A stretch of DNA of 42,593 nucleotides from an uncultured Lachnospiraceae bacterium (GTDB lineage: Bacteria; Bacillota; Clostridia; Lachnospirales; Lachnospiraceae): assembly GCA_902797675.1 (NCBI GenBank), contig CADBTR010000074.1, forward strand, positions 1 to 42,593. The letters run 5' to 3'. Shown here piece after piece: positions 34,966 through 42,593 of the stretch. The notes under the pieces were generated by a model. It saw nothing but the letters and a program-made list of their open reading frames with translations. It was not told the origin of the DNA and ran no database searches. The translations under genes and the position numbers were made by a program. Positions within the stretch are counted from its first letter, which is position 1. The number at the start of each line of letters is the position of its first letter.

Positions 34966-35526
34966 TTACCGGAAATCCCGTTCCAATTTTGCGTACAGTC
35001 TGTGATCCCGCCATTTTCCGTTTACTTTTAAGTTGGATCTGCAAAATCCCTCCTGCGTAAATCCGCATTTTTCCAGCAGCCTTGCCGACGCGTAATTATC
35101 CTCCAGAACATACGCCTCCAGCCGATGCAGACCAAAATAGGGAAACGCCCATTCCACCGCTGCAGCCACCATCTCGGTGCCATAGCCTTTTCCCTGCTCC
35201 TCCTCTGCGACTTTATAGCCAACTATCCCGCTGCTGTAGGGAAACGGCCGCAACTGACCGAATGATACCGTCCCGATCACTTTCTTTTGCGAAATATCTT
35301 CTTTCCGGAATGCATAATATCTCACATACTTTTTTTCCGACATGGCGCGATACTCACAATCCAGCACATATTCCTGATAAACCGTTGTATAAAAAACTTC
35401 TTTTTTTTCCGGTTCATATTGTGAAAATAATTCTCTGTTCTCTGTCAAAAACCGCGTTACTTTTGCCGCGCTTTCTTTATCCAGCACAGTAAGAACCAGC
35501 CGCTCTGTTTCTATCCGATCATACAT
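34966..35526 (-). CDS. GNAT-family N-acetyltransferase (RimJ/RimL type)
   Basis: A 186-residue acetyl-CoA-dependent acetyltransferase. It begins MYDRIETERLVLTVLDKESA, typical of the RimJ/RimL ribosomal-protein acetyltransferase subgroup. The acetyl-CoA loop is EEEQGKGYGTEM, followed by the LHRLEAYVLEDNYASARLLEKCGFTQEG block. The substrate cannot be read; many members act on small molecules, antibiotics or N-termini. The start at 35526 overlaps the tadA stop by 8 bp. A GTG at 35541 is an alternative but has the GGAGG site directly against it. It ends just before a strong hairpin. Confidence 0.88.
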   Translation of the reverse strand: MYDRIETERLVLTVLDKESAAKVTRFLTENRELFSQYEPEKKEVFYTTVYQEYVLDCEYRAMSEKKYVRYYAFRKEDISQKKVIGTVSFGQLRPFPYSSGIVGYKVAEEEQGKGYGTEMVAAAVEWAFPYFGLHRLEAYVLEDNYASARLLEKCGFTQEGFCRSNLKVNGKWRDHRLYAKLERDFR

Positions 35527-36037
35527 CTTCCTGATCCGCACCCTCCTGCCGTGATTCTTTTTCCCCTTTTTTCTTTTCTTTTTCCTTCTCCCGCAGTTCC
35601 CGAAAGAACTGTTTTAACATTTCGCTGCATTCCTCCTCCAAGATTCCCTGCTCCATCTCAACCTGATGATTAAATTGGGGAATCTGCAGCAGATTCAGGA
35701 TAGAGCCGGCGCAGCCCGCTTTCGGGTTCATACAGCCCACATAGACCTTGCGGATCCTGGATTGCACGATAGCGCCGGAGCACATCTGACAGGGTTCTAA
35801 GGTGACATACATCTCGCAGTCATCCAGACGCCAGTCTCCAAGCTTCTTTGAAGCCTTCTTTATGGCATTTAATTCCGCATGGCTCAATGTATTCCGATCG
35901 GTCATGCGCCTATTATATCCCCTTCCCACAATGGTGTCACGGTACACGATCACGCAGCCGATGGGCACTTCACCGATCGCATATCCTTTCTTTGCCTGCC
36001 GTATCGCCTCTTTCATATATTTTTCTTCTCTCGTCAT
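35519..36037 (-). CDS. tadA: tRNA-specific adenosine deaminase (wobble A34 to inosine)
   Basis: Converts adenosine-34 of tRNA-Arg(ACG) to inosine. The 172-residue protein shows the zinc/catalytic signatures LSHAELNAI (H53, E55) and EPCQMCSGAI (C83, C86), and VYVGCMNPKAGCAGS near the end of the core. The C-terminus is an extended charged tail of about 25 Lys/Glu-rich residues. The start follows GCGAGGTTTGGCAG. It is coupled to the GNAT gene by an 8-bp overlap. Dispersed repeat copy 2 lies immediately upstream. Confidence 0.95.
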   Translation of the reverse strand: MTREEKYMKEAIRQAKKGYAIGEVPIGCVIVYRDTIVGRGYNRRMTDRNTLSHAELNAIKKASKKLGDWRLDDCEMYVTLEPCQMCSGAIVQSRIRKVYVGCMNPKAGCAGSILNLLQIPQFNHQVEMEQGILEEECSEMLKQFFRELREKEKEKKKGEKESRQEGADQEDV

Positions 36038-36055
36038 CTGCCAAACCTCGCCTTA

Positions 36056-36115
36056 ATCTAATGCCGGCTTGTGCAAGCACAGCTGGCACTGATGCCCTGT
36101 TACACTGTTGCTACA
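36056..36115. repeat. Dispersed intergenic repeat, copy 2
   Basis: A 60-bp segment from ATCTAATGCCGGCTTGTGCA to CACTGTTGCTACA, matching copy 1 (18751-18803) apart from an 8-bp extra unit, a 1-bp gap and a few substitutions. Here TGCCGGCT and AGCTGGCA (with one G-T wobble) and the inner GTGC/GCAC can fold into a long hairpin. As in copy 1, the minus-strand orientation places its TGTAGCAACAG end right behind a terminator hairpin. It lies 19 bp upstream of the tadA start and may be transcribed. Confidence 0.75.
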
Positions 36116-36120
36116 GATAA

Positions 36121-36149
36121 CAGGCTGCCGCGAAAATCGCGACAGCCTG
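36121..36149 (-). terminator. Hairpin after the arabinanase genes
   Basis: CAGGCTG-C-CGCGA (36121-36133) pairs with TCGCG-A-CAGCCTG (36137-36149) with one mismatch and the loop AAA. Flanking ACAGAT/ATCTGT can extend it. There is no clean T-run, so termination may be partial. It lies 65 bp after the GH43 stop. Confidence 0.65.
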
Positions 36150-36213
36150 CATCTGTTACTTTATCAATCGACCATCATCAACAGTCACTTCAATGACGCT
36201 CCGATTCAATAAA

Positions 36214-39200
36214 TCATTCACTTTTCTTAACTGCAATGGTATCTACGGACATGGTACCGATTCCTCTGCCTCGCAGGATCTGTACGCCTCCGAGAGAACC
36301 GCTTCCGCTGATCTGTACCGTTCCGGAATAATATACCGTTCCGTCATCACAATTTGTGATCGTCACAACCGCAGTCTTTGCAGTTGTATCTACTTCTGCC
36401 TTGATCGTTACCCATGTTCCGACCGGAATATCCACATAGGTATCTGTATCATTTAACTGCCACTTTGTCTGGTTGGATGTATCGGTCTGGTTTGCCTTTG
36501 TTCCCTTCGGTGGCGTATTCACAAGTTTTACGATATAGCCGGAAGTAACTGCGGAATTTGTAACTGCACCATCCGTTCCCACTCCCTGGGCATCCGTTCC
36601 GAGAATCGCAAATGCGCTGGAAGATCTCTGTGTCAGTACACCTGCTGTCATGGAAGCATCTACGCTTACAGTATACTTTCCTGTAATTTCCTCGGACAGA
36701 TCTAACTTCGCATAGGCCGCTCTGTTAGCTGGTACACTTGCATTTGCGGCATATTTCAGATAATTTCCTCTTGCGCCGCCATCATTGACAACACTCAGGG
36801 ATGAGGATTCGCTTGCCGACCACTCTGTCAGCTTGCCTTTCTTGAAATCCTGATAATAAGCATACCCGGAAGTATCGATCTTATCTGTCGGATATGCGTA
36901 ACAAACGATATTACTGATGGTTCCCGGATATCCGTTATTATCATTCCACCAGCTGCCCCAGCCAAGATTTAAGGTCGTGGAAGTATAATTCAGCCATGAC
37001 AATACATTATTATAACCGCTGATGCTGTTTGAACCCTTTGTCGTTCCGGCGTCTACCGTCTTATTGGTATATGCAACCTCGCCGTTTACGCTTACCTGAT
37101 AGCCGTCCGGCAGGAAGTCGATCCGCACCGTCGCGCCCTTGCCGATATAATCTTTCTGTAATGCCCAGTTCGCCATATTGGCGTCAAAGAAACCACCGGT
37201 AGCATTGTAACCAAGATAAGAACCGCCGGTAAAATAAAGTTTTCCGCTTCCCGCATCTGTAAATGCGATGATGTTATTAAGACGATCCATCGTTCCGTTT
37301 AATTTTACGTCAAACTGGATTGCAGCTCCGTTATACAATTCCAGACCGCTGGTATTGCTCTCGTTAAACGGATTTGCGAATGCATAAGTTCCCTCTACGG
37401 CTTTTGAAAGATCTGCCTCCTCACCGGTGAGATATTTTGCGATCACATATGGATCCGTGGCATTCTTCGGTGCCTCAAATACCTTTACCTTATATTCCTT
37501 CGTTTTCTTAATGCCGCTGTTCTCAAAGGTTGCCGTCAATGTTACTTCTGTTTCCTTCTCCGGCAGCGTTACTGTTCCGTCTGCAGCAATCACATCCGGC
37601 TGATCGGAAGACCATGTAATTTTAGTCTCTTGTGCTCCCGTTTCCGGAAGATCCATATCATCCAATGCAACCGAAGCCACCGTCAGTGAATCCATTGCCA
37701 TCCTGATCGCGCGGATTCCCTGCAGATGCTTGGAACCCCAGACTTCAATCTGATCGTTAACGCCTAACAGGGTAAAACACATCGTATCATCCGATGTTCC
37801 CTCAATGATCTGTCTGAGAACAACACCCTTGTAGGTTTTATCTCCCAGATTCAATGTAATATACGGTGTATCTTTCGTTAATGTCCATGTACCGGAATAT
37901 GCACCGGTCACAGTACCGTCGCTTTTTAATTCTACGCTGACCGGAGAGCAATATTCCAGATTCGTATTATTGACACTTGGTTTCTGAAATAATACATCAT
38001 ACACACCGATTACCTGAGACTTGCTGTAACCGTCTTCCTTTAAGGTCTCGCCCGAATAGCGATACGGTGCCGCCACAAGCCATCCGTCTTCATTGACGAA
38101 TAACTGATGCGTCTTGACATAATGTCCCTCGGAACCGTCATTTGTTCTGGTATGATATACCACGTAGCTCTTTCCGTCTTTCGTATCGACAAATGCGGAA
38201 TTATGTCCCTGAGCCACCTGAGCAAGCTCCATAGTATTCCACTTATAATAGCTCATTAACCGGATACCGACACTTCCATTGAGATTGGCTGTGGTAGAAG
38301 TATAGATGGCGCTTTTTCCCAAAGCATCCACATACGGTCCCGTAATGCTCTCTGAGCGGAATACTCTCATATTATATCCGCCATTGGCAACCAGTCCGCC
38401 ATAACTCATGAACAGATAATAATAATCGTCGATTTTCTGGATATAGGAAGCCTCTCCGGATACGCCCTCGCCTCCGGCGATCTTGATACCCTGATAAATG
38501 TCTGATTTTGCTTCTACGGTCTCATATGTATAGGAATAATCCCGAAGTCCGGTAGCCGGATCGATCTTCAACATATAGATACCGCCAAACCAGGAACCGT
38601 AAGTCATCCACAGATCATCACCGTCATAAACAATACAAGGATCGATGGCATTCAGTCCATAGATATGATTGCCGTTTCTGTTTTTGGTATATCTTGCAAC
38701 CGCCGTGGAATCAAACGCTTCGCCGGTGGCCTTTGTATAATCGGTGGAAGCCGCATCCGTGGCATTTACAAATCCGGAATAAACCACCGGTCCCACATAC
38801 GTCCAACTGCCATCCAGCTTGTCCGCTGTCAGAAGCACAATGGATGAATACCAGTTATCTCCGTTGACACTCATATACATGCACCACTTATTCATGGTAT
38901 CATTCCATACCACATCCGGTGCCCACAGGTTTCCGCTGAGATCATAGGTTGTGCTTCCCTTTTGAGCCCATTTTGCAGGATCCGCGAATAATGTCGCATA
39001 ATTCGTATTGATATTGTTCGTAAATGTGGTCCAATTGCAAAGATCAGTGCTCTTTGCCCATGCCATATGGGAGCCGAAGATGTAATAGGTGCCATCCTTG
39101 TCCTGGATAATGCTCGGATCATGCACCGATACCGTTCCGTTCGTCTTGATCACATGCAGATTCTCGATGGACTCAATGCCAAGAATATTCTTCTGAATTG

Positions 39201-39456
39201 CTTCCATATCCGACACATTCACTGCGCCGTTTCGATCCACATCCGCCCTGTCTAACGCCTCGTCATCCAGTTCGCTGATAGACAGAATATTTTTCTGCAC
39301 TGCCTCCATATCCACAGCATTGACAGCATCCCCCTGGATCACATTTCCGAAATCCGTAACATACTGTGTGTCAGCATCTTCCGCCAGTGCCGTCCCCGCC
39401 GCCGTTACACACAACGTAGCAGAGAGAATTGTCAGTTTTTTGCCAAACCCTTTCAT
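36214..39456 (-). CDS. Secreted GH43 endo-arabinanase-like enzyme with N-terminal dockerin-like module and extra C-terminal domain
   Basis: A 1080-residue modular enzyme, probably cleaving alpha-1,5-L-arabinan outside the cell. Order: signal peptide (1-25, ending GTALA); a dockerin-like pair (about 38-95) whose second calcium loop DVDRNGAVNVSD (72-83) is intact while the first is degenerate; GH43 catalytic domain (about 103-440) with D113 (HDPS), D272 (IDPC) and E335 (GEASYI); and HNSAF (418-422), whose His holds the active-site calcium in Bacillus AbnB-type enzymes. Next come an arabinanase C-terminal barrel (about 480-580), an Ig-like domain (about 590-660), a LamG/ConA-like domain (about 665-870) and a last beta-sandwich of about 200 residues absent from the upstream paralogue. 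ATG at 39456 follows ACAGGAGGTAGTT. A 49-bp gap suggests co-transcription with the upstream gene. Confidence 0.88.
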   Translation of the reverse strand: MKGFGKKLTILSATLCVTAAGTALAEDADTQYVTDFGNVIQGDAVNAVDMEAVQKNILSISELDDEALDRADVDRNGAVNVSDMEAIQKNILGIESIENLHVIKTNGTVSVHDPSIIQDKDGTYYIFGSHMAWAKSTDLCNWTTFTNNINTNYATLFADPAKWAQKGSTTYDLSGNLWAPDVVWNDTMNKWCMYMSVNGDNWYSSIVLLTADKLDGSWTYVGPVVYSGFVNATDAASTDYTKATGEAFDSTAVARYTKNRNGNHIYGLNAIDPCIVYDGDDLWMTYGSWFGGIYMLKIDPATGLRDYSYTYETVEAKSDIYQGIKIAGGEGVSGEASYIQKIDDYYYLFMSYGGLVANGGYNMRVFRSESITGPYVDALGKSAIYTSTTANLNGSVGIRLMSYYKWNTMELAQVAQGHNSAFVDTKDGKSYVVYHTRTNDGSEGHYVKTHQLFVNEDGWLVAAPYRYSGETLKEDGYSKSQVIGVYDVLFQKPSVNNTNLEYCSPVSVELKSDGTVTGAYSGTWTLTKDTPYITLNLGDKTYKGVVLRQIIEGTSDDTMCFTLLGVNDQIEVWGSKHLQGIRAIRMAMDSLTVASVALDDMDLPETGAQETKITWSSDQPDVIAADGTVTLPEKETEVTLTATFENSGIKKTKEYKVKVFEAPKNATDPYVIAKYLTGEEADLSKAVEGTYAFANPFNESNTSGLELYNGAAIQFDVKLNGTMDRLNNIIAFTDAGSGKLYFTGGSYLGYNATGGFFDANMANWALQKDYIGKGATVRIDFLPDGYQVSVNGEVAYTNKTVDAGTTKGSNSISGYNNVLSWLNYTSTTLNLGWGSWWNDNNGYPGTISNIVCYAYPTDKIDTSGYAYYQDFKKGKLTEWSASESSSLSVVNDGGARGNYLKYAANASVPANRAAYAKLDLSEEITGKYTVSVDASMTAGVLTQRSSSAFAILGTDAQGVGTDGAVTNSAVTSGYIVKLVNTPPKGTKANQTDTSNQTKWQLNDTDTYVDIPVGTWVTIKAEVDTTAKTAVVTITNCDDGTVYYSGTVQISGSGSLGGVQILRGRGIGTMSVDTIAVKKSE

Positions 39457-39505
39457 AACTACCTCCTGTTTTATTTTATAATAATTTATCGCCATACGAT
39501 CCCGT

Positions 39506-42124
39506 TTATTTCACCGGATTCGCATAGAATACAATGTTGCTGATCGTTCCGTTAAACGGTTGTTTCCACCAGCTTCCGGAACCAAGATACAGAATATCCG
39601 CTTCCGTTGCCAGCCAATCCAGCACGCCCCCGTAATTGGATATGCTGTTAGTTCCCGCAGTCGTCCCCTTATCTACAGTACTGTTTGTATACGCAACAGT
39701 GCCGTTTACACTGACCTGATAACCTGCCGGCAGAAAATCAATCTTTACCGTAGCTTTATTTCCGATAAAGTCTTTCTGCTGTGTCCAGTCTCTCATATTC
39801 GCATCATAATAGGATCCTTCATTATCATTATATCCCAGATAACTTCCCGCCGTAAAATACAGCTTTCCTCCGTCCGGACTGTTGAATCCCCAGATCGTAT
39901 CAAGGCGGTCTTTTCCTCCGGTCACTTTTACATCAAACTGTATCGATACGCCGTTTGAGATATCAATGCCATTCTTTGCAGCCAGATAAAACGGACTTAT
40001 GATTCCATGACTTCCATCTTCAATTCCGCTAAGATCTAAGGTCTCACCGGTCAGATATTTACCCAGTACATATGCAGATGTCTGTTTCTTCGGATCCGAT
40101 ATCACCGTCACCTGATACTCCTGCTTTTTCACGATTCCCGCATTATGAAATGTCGCAGTCACAGGCACTACCGTATTCTCCTGAGGATAAGTCACTTTTC
40201 CGTCATTGGAAATCAATTCGGTATTTCCGGAGTTCCATGTAATGCTTGTCTCATTTGCCGCCGTTGTCGGAAGACTTGCATCTCCCGTTACCCACGGAAC
40301 AAGGTTGAATGTCTTCATCGCGTCATTCAGTCCTTTGATTCCCTGCAAGTGTTTTGAGCCCCAGACTTCCACCTGATTCTCTCTTCCCAACATACTGAAA
40401 CACATCGTGACATCATCGGTTCCCTCGATCACCTGTCTTACCACAACGCCTTTATAAGTAACACCATCTGCTGTGATCGTAATATACGGACTGTTCTTTG
40501 TAAGCTCCCAGGTTCCTTCATAGGCTCCGGTTACAGTTCCGTCCTCATTTAACATAACCGTCACCGGTGTAACATATTGTTTCGCCCCGCTGTCAACCCA
40601 CGGCTCCTGTACCAGTACATCATAACCTCCGGCTACCTGTTCCGTTGTATATCCGGTTTCTTTCAATGTCTCGCCGCAATAACGATACGGCGCTGCCACC
40701 AGCCAGTTATCCTCATTCATAAATAACTGATGTGTCTTTACATAATGGCCTTCCGATCCGTCATTGGTTCTCGTATGGTATACCACGAAATATTTTCCAT
40801 TGGTGGAATCGATAAATGCCGAATTATGTCCCTGCGCCAACTGTGCCAAGTCCATGTTGTTCCATTTATAATAGCTCATAAGACGCACGCCCACAGTTCC
40901 GTTGGTGTCACCTGCTCCCGCCGTCTTATACTGTCTTGCGTCATTGCCAAGTTCGTCCACATACGGTCCTTTGATATTGTCCGCACGGAAGATTCTCATA
41001 TTATATCCGCCGGTTGAAGTCAGACCGCCATAACTTAAAAACATATAATAATAATTGCCGATCTTCTGGATGTAGGAAGCCTCTCCGGATGCCCAGTTAC
41101 CGCCTGCCAGCGTATAACCCATATACGGATCGGAGATTCCTTTGTTATACGCATATTTCACATTATAATCCCGAAGTCCCGTCTTCTCATCCAATTCTAA
41201 CAAGTAGATACCGCCGGACCAGGAACCGTAGCTCATATACATCGTACCGTCTTCTTCTGTCCAGACGCATGGATCGATGGCGTGCGCGCCATACCCTTCA
41301 TTCCATGTTGTAGTTGATGTTTTGGTATTTCCATCCATACAGGTATAAGCATTTCTGGCATAACGCGACGGCAGACTGCTGTCTCCGGTCACCTTCTGAT
41401 AATCGGTCTTGGTATAATCATGATGATTTGCCGCTGTGGTAAATCCGGAATAAACCACCGGTCCCACATAAGTCCAGTTTCCATCCAGCTTGTCTGCGGT
41501 CAGCATACAAATGCAGGAATTCCAGGAACATCCGTTGATGCTCATGTACATACACCATTTGCCCAGGTTCTCATTCCACACTACATCCGGCGCCCACAGA
41601 TTTCCTGCCGGATTATATACCGTATCCCCCATTTTTGCCCATGCGAACTCGGAAGCAAACAGGGTTCTGAAATTTGTATTGATATTATTGGTAAATGTTT
41701 TCCAGTTACAAAGGTCGGTGCTCTTCGCCCACGCCATGTGAGAACCAAATATGTAATAAGTACCGTCTTTATCCTGGATAATGCTCGGATCGTGCACCGA
41801 CACAAAATCTTCTGTTCTGGTCACTTCAAAATTCTCGATATTCTCAATCCCCAGAATATCCTTCTGAACTGCCTCCATATCAAATACATTCACCGCTCCG
41901 TTGCGATCCGCATCTGCTCTGTCCAGTGCATCATCATCAAGCTGCGTGATCGACAGAATATTCTTCTGAATTGCTTCCATATCCACCGCATTGATACTGT
42001 CGCTTTCAATCACATTACCATACTGGGTCATGTAGGTTCTGTCCTGATCCGCCAACGCTGTTCCGGACGCAGCAAGACACAGCGCAGTTGAAAGAAACGT
42101 CATCTTTCTGCCAAATGCTTTCAT
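39506..42124 (-). CDS. Secreted GH43 endo-arabinanase-like enzyme with N-terminal dockerin-like module
   Basis: An 872-residue paralogue of the next gene, with the same order: signal peptide (1-25, ending GTALA), dockerin-like pair (about 37-94; second loop DADRNGAVNVFD intact, first loop degenerate), GH43 domain with D112 (HDPS), the AIDPC aspartate and GEASYI glutamate, HNSAF, C-terminal barrel, Ig-like domain (ITWNSGNTELISNDG) and a LamG/ConA-like domain that ends the protein. It has a longer, Tyr/Trp-rich insertion before the AIDPC segment (around TKTSTTTWNEGYGAH) than its neighbour, which may alter the substrate cleft. ATG at 42124 follows TAAGGAGGATTTT. It is the first gene of the pair, with a consensus promoter just upstream. 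The two genes clearly arose by tandem duplication and have diverged. Confidence 0.88.
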   Translation of the reverse strand: MKAFGRKMTFLSTALCLAASGTALADQDRTYMTQYGNVIESDSINAVDMEAIQKNILSITQLDDDALDRADADRNGAVNVFDMEAVQKDILGIENIENFEVTRTEDFVSVHDPSIIQDKDGTYYIFGSHMAWAKSTDLCNWKTFTNNINTNFRTLFASEFAWAKMGDTVYNPAGNLWAPDVVWNENLGKWCMYMSINGCSWNSCICMLTADKLDGNWTYVGPVVYSGFTTAANHHDYTKTDYQKVTGDSSLPSRYARNAYTCMDGNTKTSTTTWNEGYGAHAIDPCVWTEEDGTMYMSYGSWSGGIYLLELDEKTGLRDYNVKYAYNKGISDPYMGYTLAGGNWASGEASYIQKIGNYYYMFLSYGGLTSTGGYNMRIFRADNIKGPYVDELGNDARQYKTAGAGDTNGTVGVRLMSYYKWNNMDLAQLAQGHNSAFIDSTNGKYFVVYHTRTNDGSEGHYVKTHQLFMNEDNWLVAAPYRYCGETLKETGYTTEQVAGGYDVLVQEPWVDSGAKQYVTPVTVMLNEDGTVTGAYEGTWELTKNSPYITITADGVTYKGVVVRQVIEGTDDVTMCFSMLGRENQVEVWGSKHLQGIKGLNDAMKTFNLVPWVTGDASLPTTAANETSITWNSGNTELISNDGKVTYPQENTVVPVTATFHNAGIVKKQEYQVTVISDPKKQTSAYVLGKYLTGETLDLSGIEDGSHGIISPFYLAAKNGIDISNGVSIQFDVKVTGGKDRLDTIWGFNSPDGGKLYFTAGSYLGYNDNEGSYYDANMRDWTQQKDFIGNKATVKIDFLPAGYQVSVNGTVAYTNSTVDKGTTAGTNSISNYGGVLDWLATEADILYLGSGSWWKQPFNGTISNIVFYANPVK

Positions 42125-42168
42125 AAAATCCTCCTTAACCTTTAGATCGTTTTTAGTCAATTACTTTC

Positions 42169-42197
42169 AGTATAATACAAAGTACGGCAAAAATCAA
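42169..42197 (-). promoter_or_regulatory. Promoter of the tandem arabinanase genes
   Basis: On the minus strand TTGATT (42192-42197), a 17-bp spacer and TATACT (42169-42174), about 45 bp before the start. I saw no clear catabolite-repression (cre) site in or around it. Confidence 0.7.
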
Positions 42198-42221
42198 TTA
42201 TATTGTTTCATTATACAAGCA

Positions 42222-42254
42222 AAAAGAGCCAGCTTCCTCAAAGCTGACTCTTTT
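42222..42254 (-). terminator. Terminator upstream of the arabinanase promoter
   Basis: AAAAGAG-C-CAGCTT (42222-42235) and AAGCTG-A-CTCTTTT (42241-42254) pair with one mismatch around CCTCA. U-runs are present on both strands, so it could work in both directions. It isolates the arabinanase operon from the surface-protein gene and would end any transcript coming from 42350. Confidence 0.85.
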
Positions 42255-42376
42255 ATGCACCCGATATATCTTCCAAATTAATCTGTTGATGCGGTCTCAT
42301 GTAACGACACCCTTCGCCGATACCAAACAATCATACCGCCTTACTGTATTATGCTCCCTGCATACTCATATGTCAT
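42255..42376 (-). ncRNA. Possible small transcript or leader-peptide unit
   Basis: The 333-bp gap between the arabinanase operon and the surface-protein gene holds, on the minus strand, a possible promoter (ATGACA at 42371-42376, 17-bp spacer, CATAAT at 42348-42353) about 95 bp upstream of the terminator at 42222-42254. A transcript of about 120 nt would result. It contains a 15-codon ORF (42253-42300, starting MRPHQQINLE) whose stop touches the terminator. No known RNA family was recognised. The reading as an sRNA is inference. Confidence 0.25.
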
Positions 42377-42457
42377 TTCTCAATCAACTGACATAATTTA
42401 CGCTGTACTAGTGAAGTATAACAAAATTTACAGATAATTGCAAGTAGTTTTCGGGAT

Positions 42458-42593
42458 TTATTTTTTCTTTAATTCCCTTTTGGCAGAAATTGCCAGATAC
42501 ATTCCGGAAAGAGCCGCCAAAATCATGTAGAAAATCGCAGTCACAGACTTTGTATCACCGGTCTTCACGCCGGATGCGACAGCAGTCAATGAC
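42458..42593 (-). CDS. C-terminal end of a cell-surface protein with TG-D type anchor (partial)
   Basis: The reading frame enters from beyond the right edge of the window, so only the last 44 residues are visible. They read as a short Ala/Ser/Gly linker, the motif VKTGD, a hydrophobic stretch of about 20 residues (SVTAIFYMILAALSGMYLAI) and a basic tail ending RELKKK. This is the layout of a sortase-processed or membrane-anchored surface protein of Firmicutes, where V/L-x-x-TG variants replace LPxTG. The rest of the protein and its function are unknown. No strong terminator lies directly after its stop (42458-42460); the first one is at 42222-42254. Confidence 0.75.
   Translation of the reverse strand, partial: SLTAVASGVKTGDTKSVTAIFYMILAALSGMYLAISAKRELKKK

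Noticed and set aside
36038..36213. SRP RNA gene (often close to tadA in Firmicutes)
   Set aside because: The interval holds only the dispersed repeat and a terminator hairpin; no SRP Alu or S-domain helix (GGAA tetraloop region) is visible.

Overview
The window looks like chromosomal DNA of a gut-type Clostridia, most likely a member of the Lachnospiraceae. The evidence is strong AGGAGG ribosome-binding sites, sigma-A-like promoters, the GlgC/GlgD pair, SpoVG, GdpP, a C-x2-C zinc-type S18, a single phosphoketolase, and secreted modular GH43 arabinanases. Genus cannot be assigned by eye. Several blocks (rpsF-ssb-rpsR, gdpP-rplI-dnaB, spoVG, prs) lie close to the origin in Bacillus subtilis, so an origin-proximal location is plausible, but no oriC, dnaA or dnaN is present. 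No tRNA, rRNA, CRISPR array, complete insertion sequence or prophage was seen.

Layout. 1-80: a nested inverted repeat at the cut edge. 81-7804 (minus): a hypothetical protein, a PAS/degenerate-GGDEF/EAL phosphodiesterase, an NfeD-like membrane protein, flotillin, a TVP38/VTT membrane protein, proS and cca, tightly packed or overlapping. 7935-10625 (minus): glgC, glgD and spoVG, ending in a clear terminator. 10962-18641 (plus): murC; an intergenic region rich in DnaA boxes; a DnaD-domain protein and a DnaI/DnaC-like ATPase; prs; and the phosphoketolase xfp. 18816-22275 (minus): L-asparaginase and a class A penicillin-binding protein. 22443-22610 (plus): a small 2[4Fe-4S] ferredoxin missing from a simple long-ORF scan. 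22729-23352 (minus): a MerR-type protein with a basic tail. 23511-32484 (minus): an unknown polytopic membrane protein, malQ, glgP, gdpP, rplI and dnaB with gaps of 1-40 bp. 32712-33833 (minus): rpsF-ssb-rpsR. 33945-36037 (minus): tadA, a GNAT acetyltransferase and a Lachnospiraceae-type protein of unknown function. 36214-42124 (minus): two tandem paralogous GH43 arabinanases with N-terminal dockerin-like modules. 42458-42593 (minus): the C-terminal end of a surface protein with a TG-D/hydrophobic/basic anchor.

How the genes work together. Glycogen turnover is split between a synthesis operon (glgC-glgD, with spoVG behind it) and a degradation pair (malQ-glgP) placed upstream of gdpP-rplI-dnaB. 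The glycogen-degradation genes may therefore be read together with c-di-AMP hydrolysis, a ribosomal protein and the replicative helicase. Two cyclic-dinucleotide phosphodiesterases occur: GdpP (c-di-AMP) and the EAL protein (c-di-GMP), the latter directly coupled to an NfeD/flotillin membrane-domain module. The DnaD/DnaI-like pair and DnaB together make a helicase-loading set. The arabinanases and the anchored surface protein suggest use of plant arabinan.

Most interesting non-genic signals: the DnaA-box cluster upstream of the helicase-loader genes; a dispersed intergenic repeat found twice (18751-18803 and 36056-36115), each copy directly behind a terminator hairpin; a perfect 14-bp palindrome inside an unknown gene; the nested inverted repeat at the left edge; and a possible small transcript at about 42222-42345. 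All functional calls come from reading motifs. No database search or computation was run.
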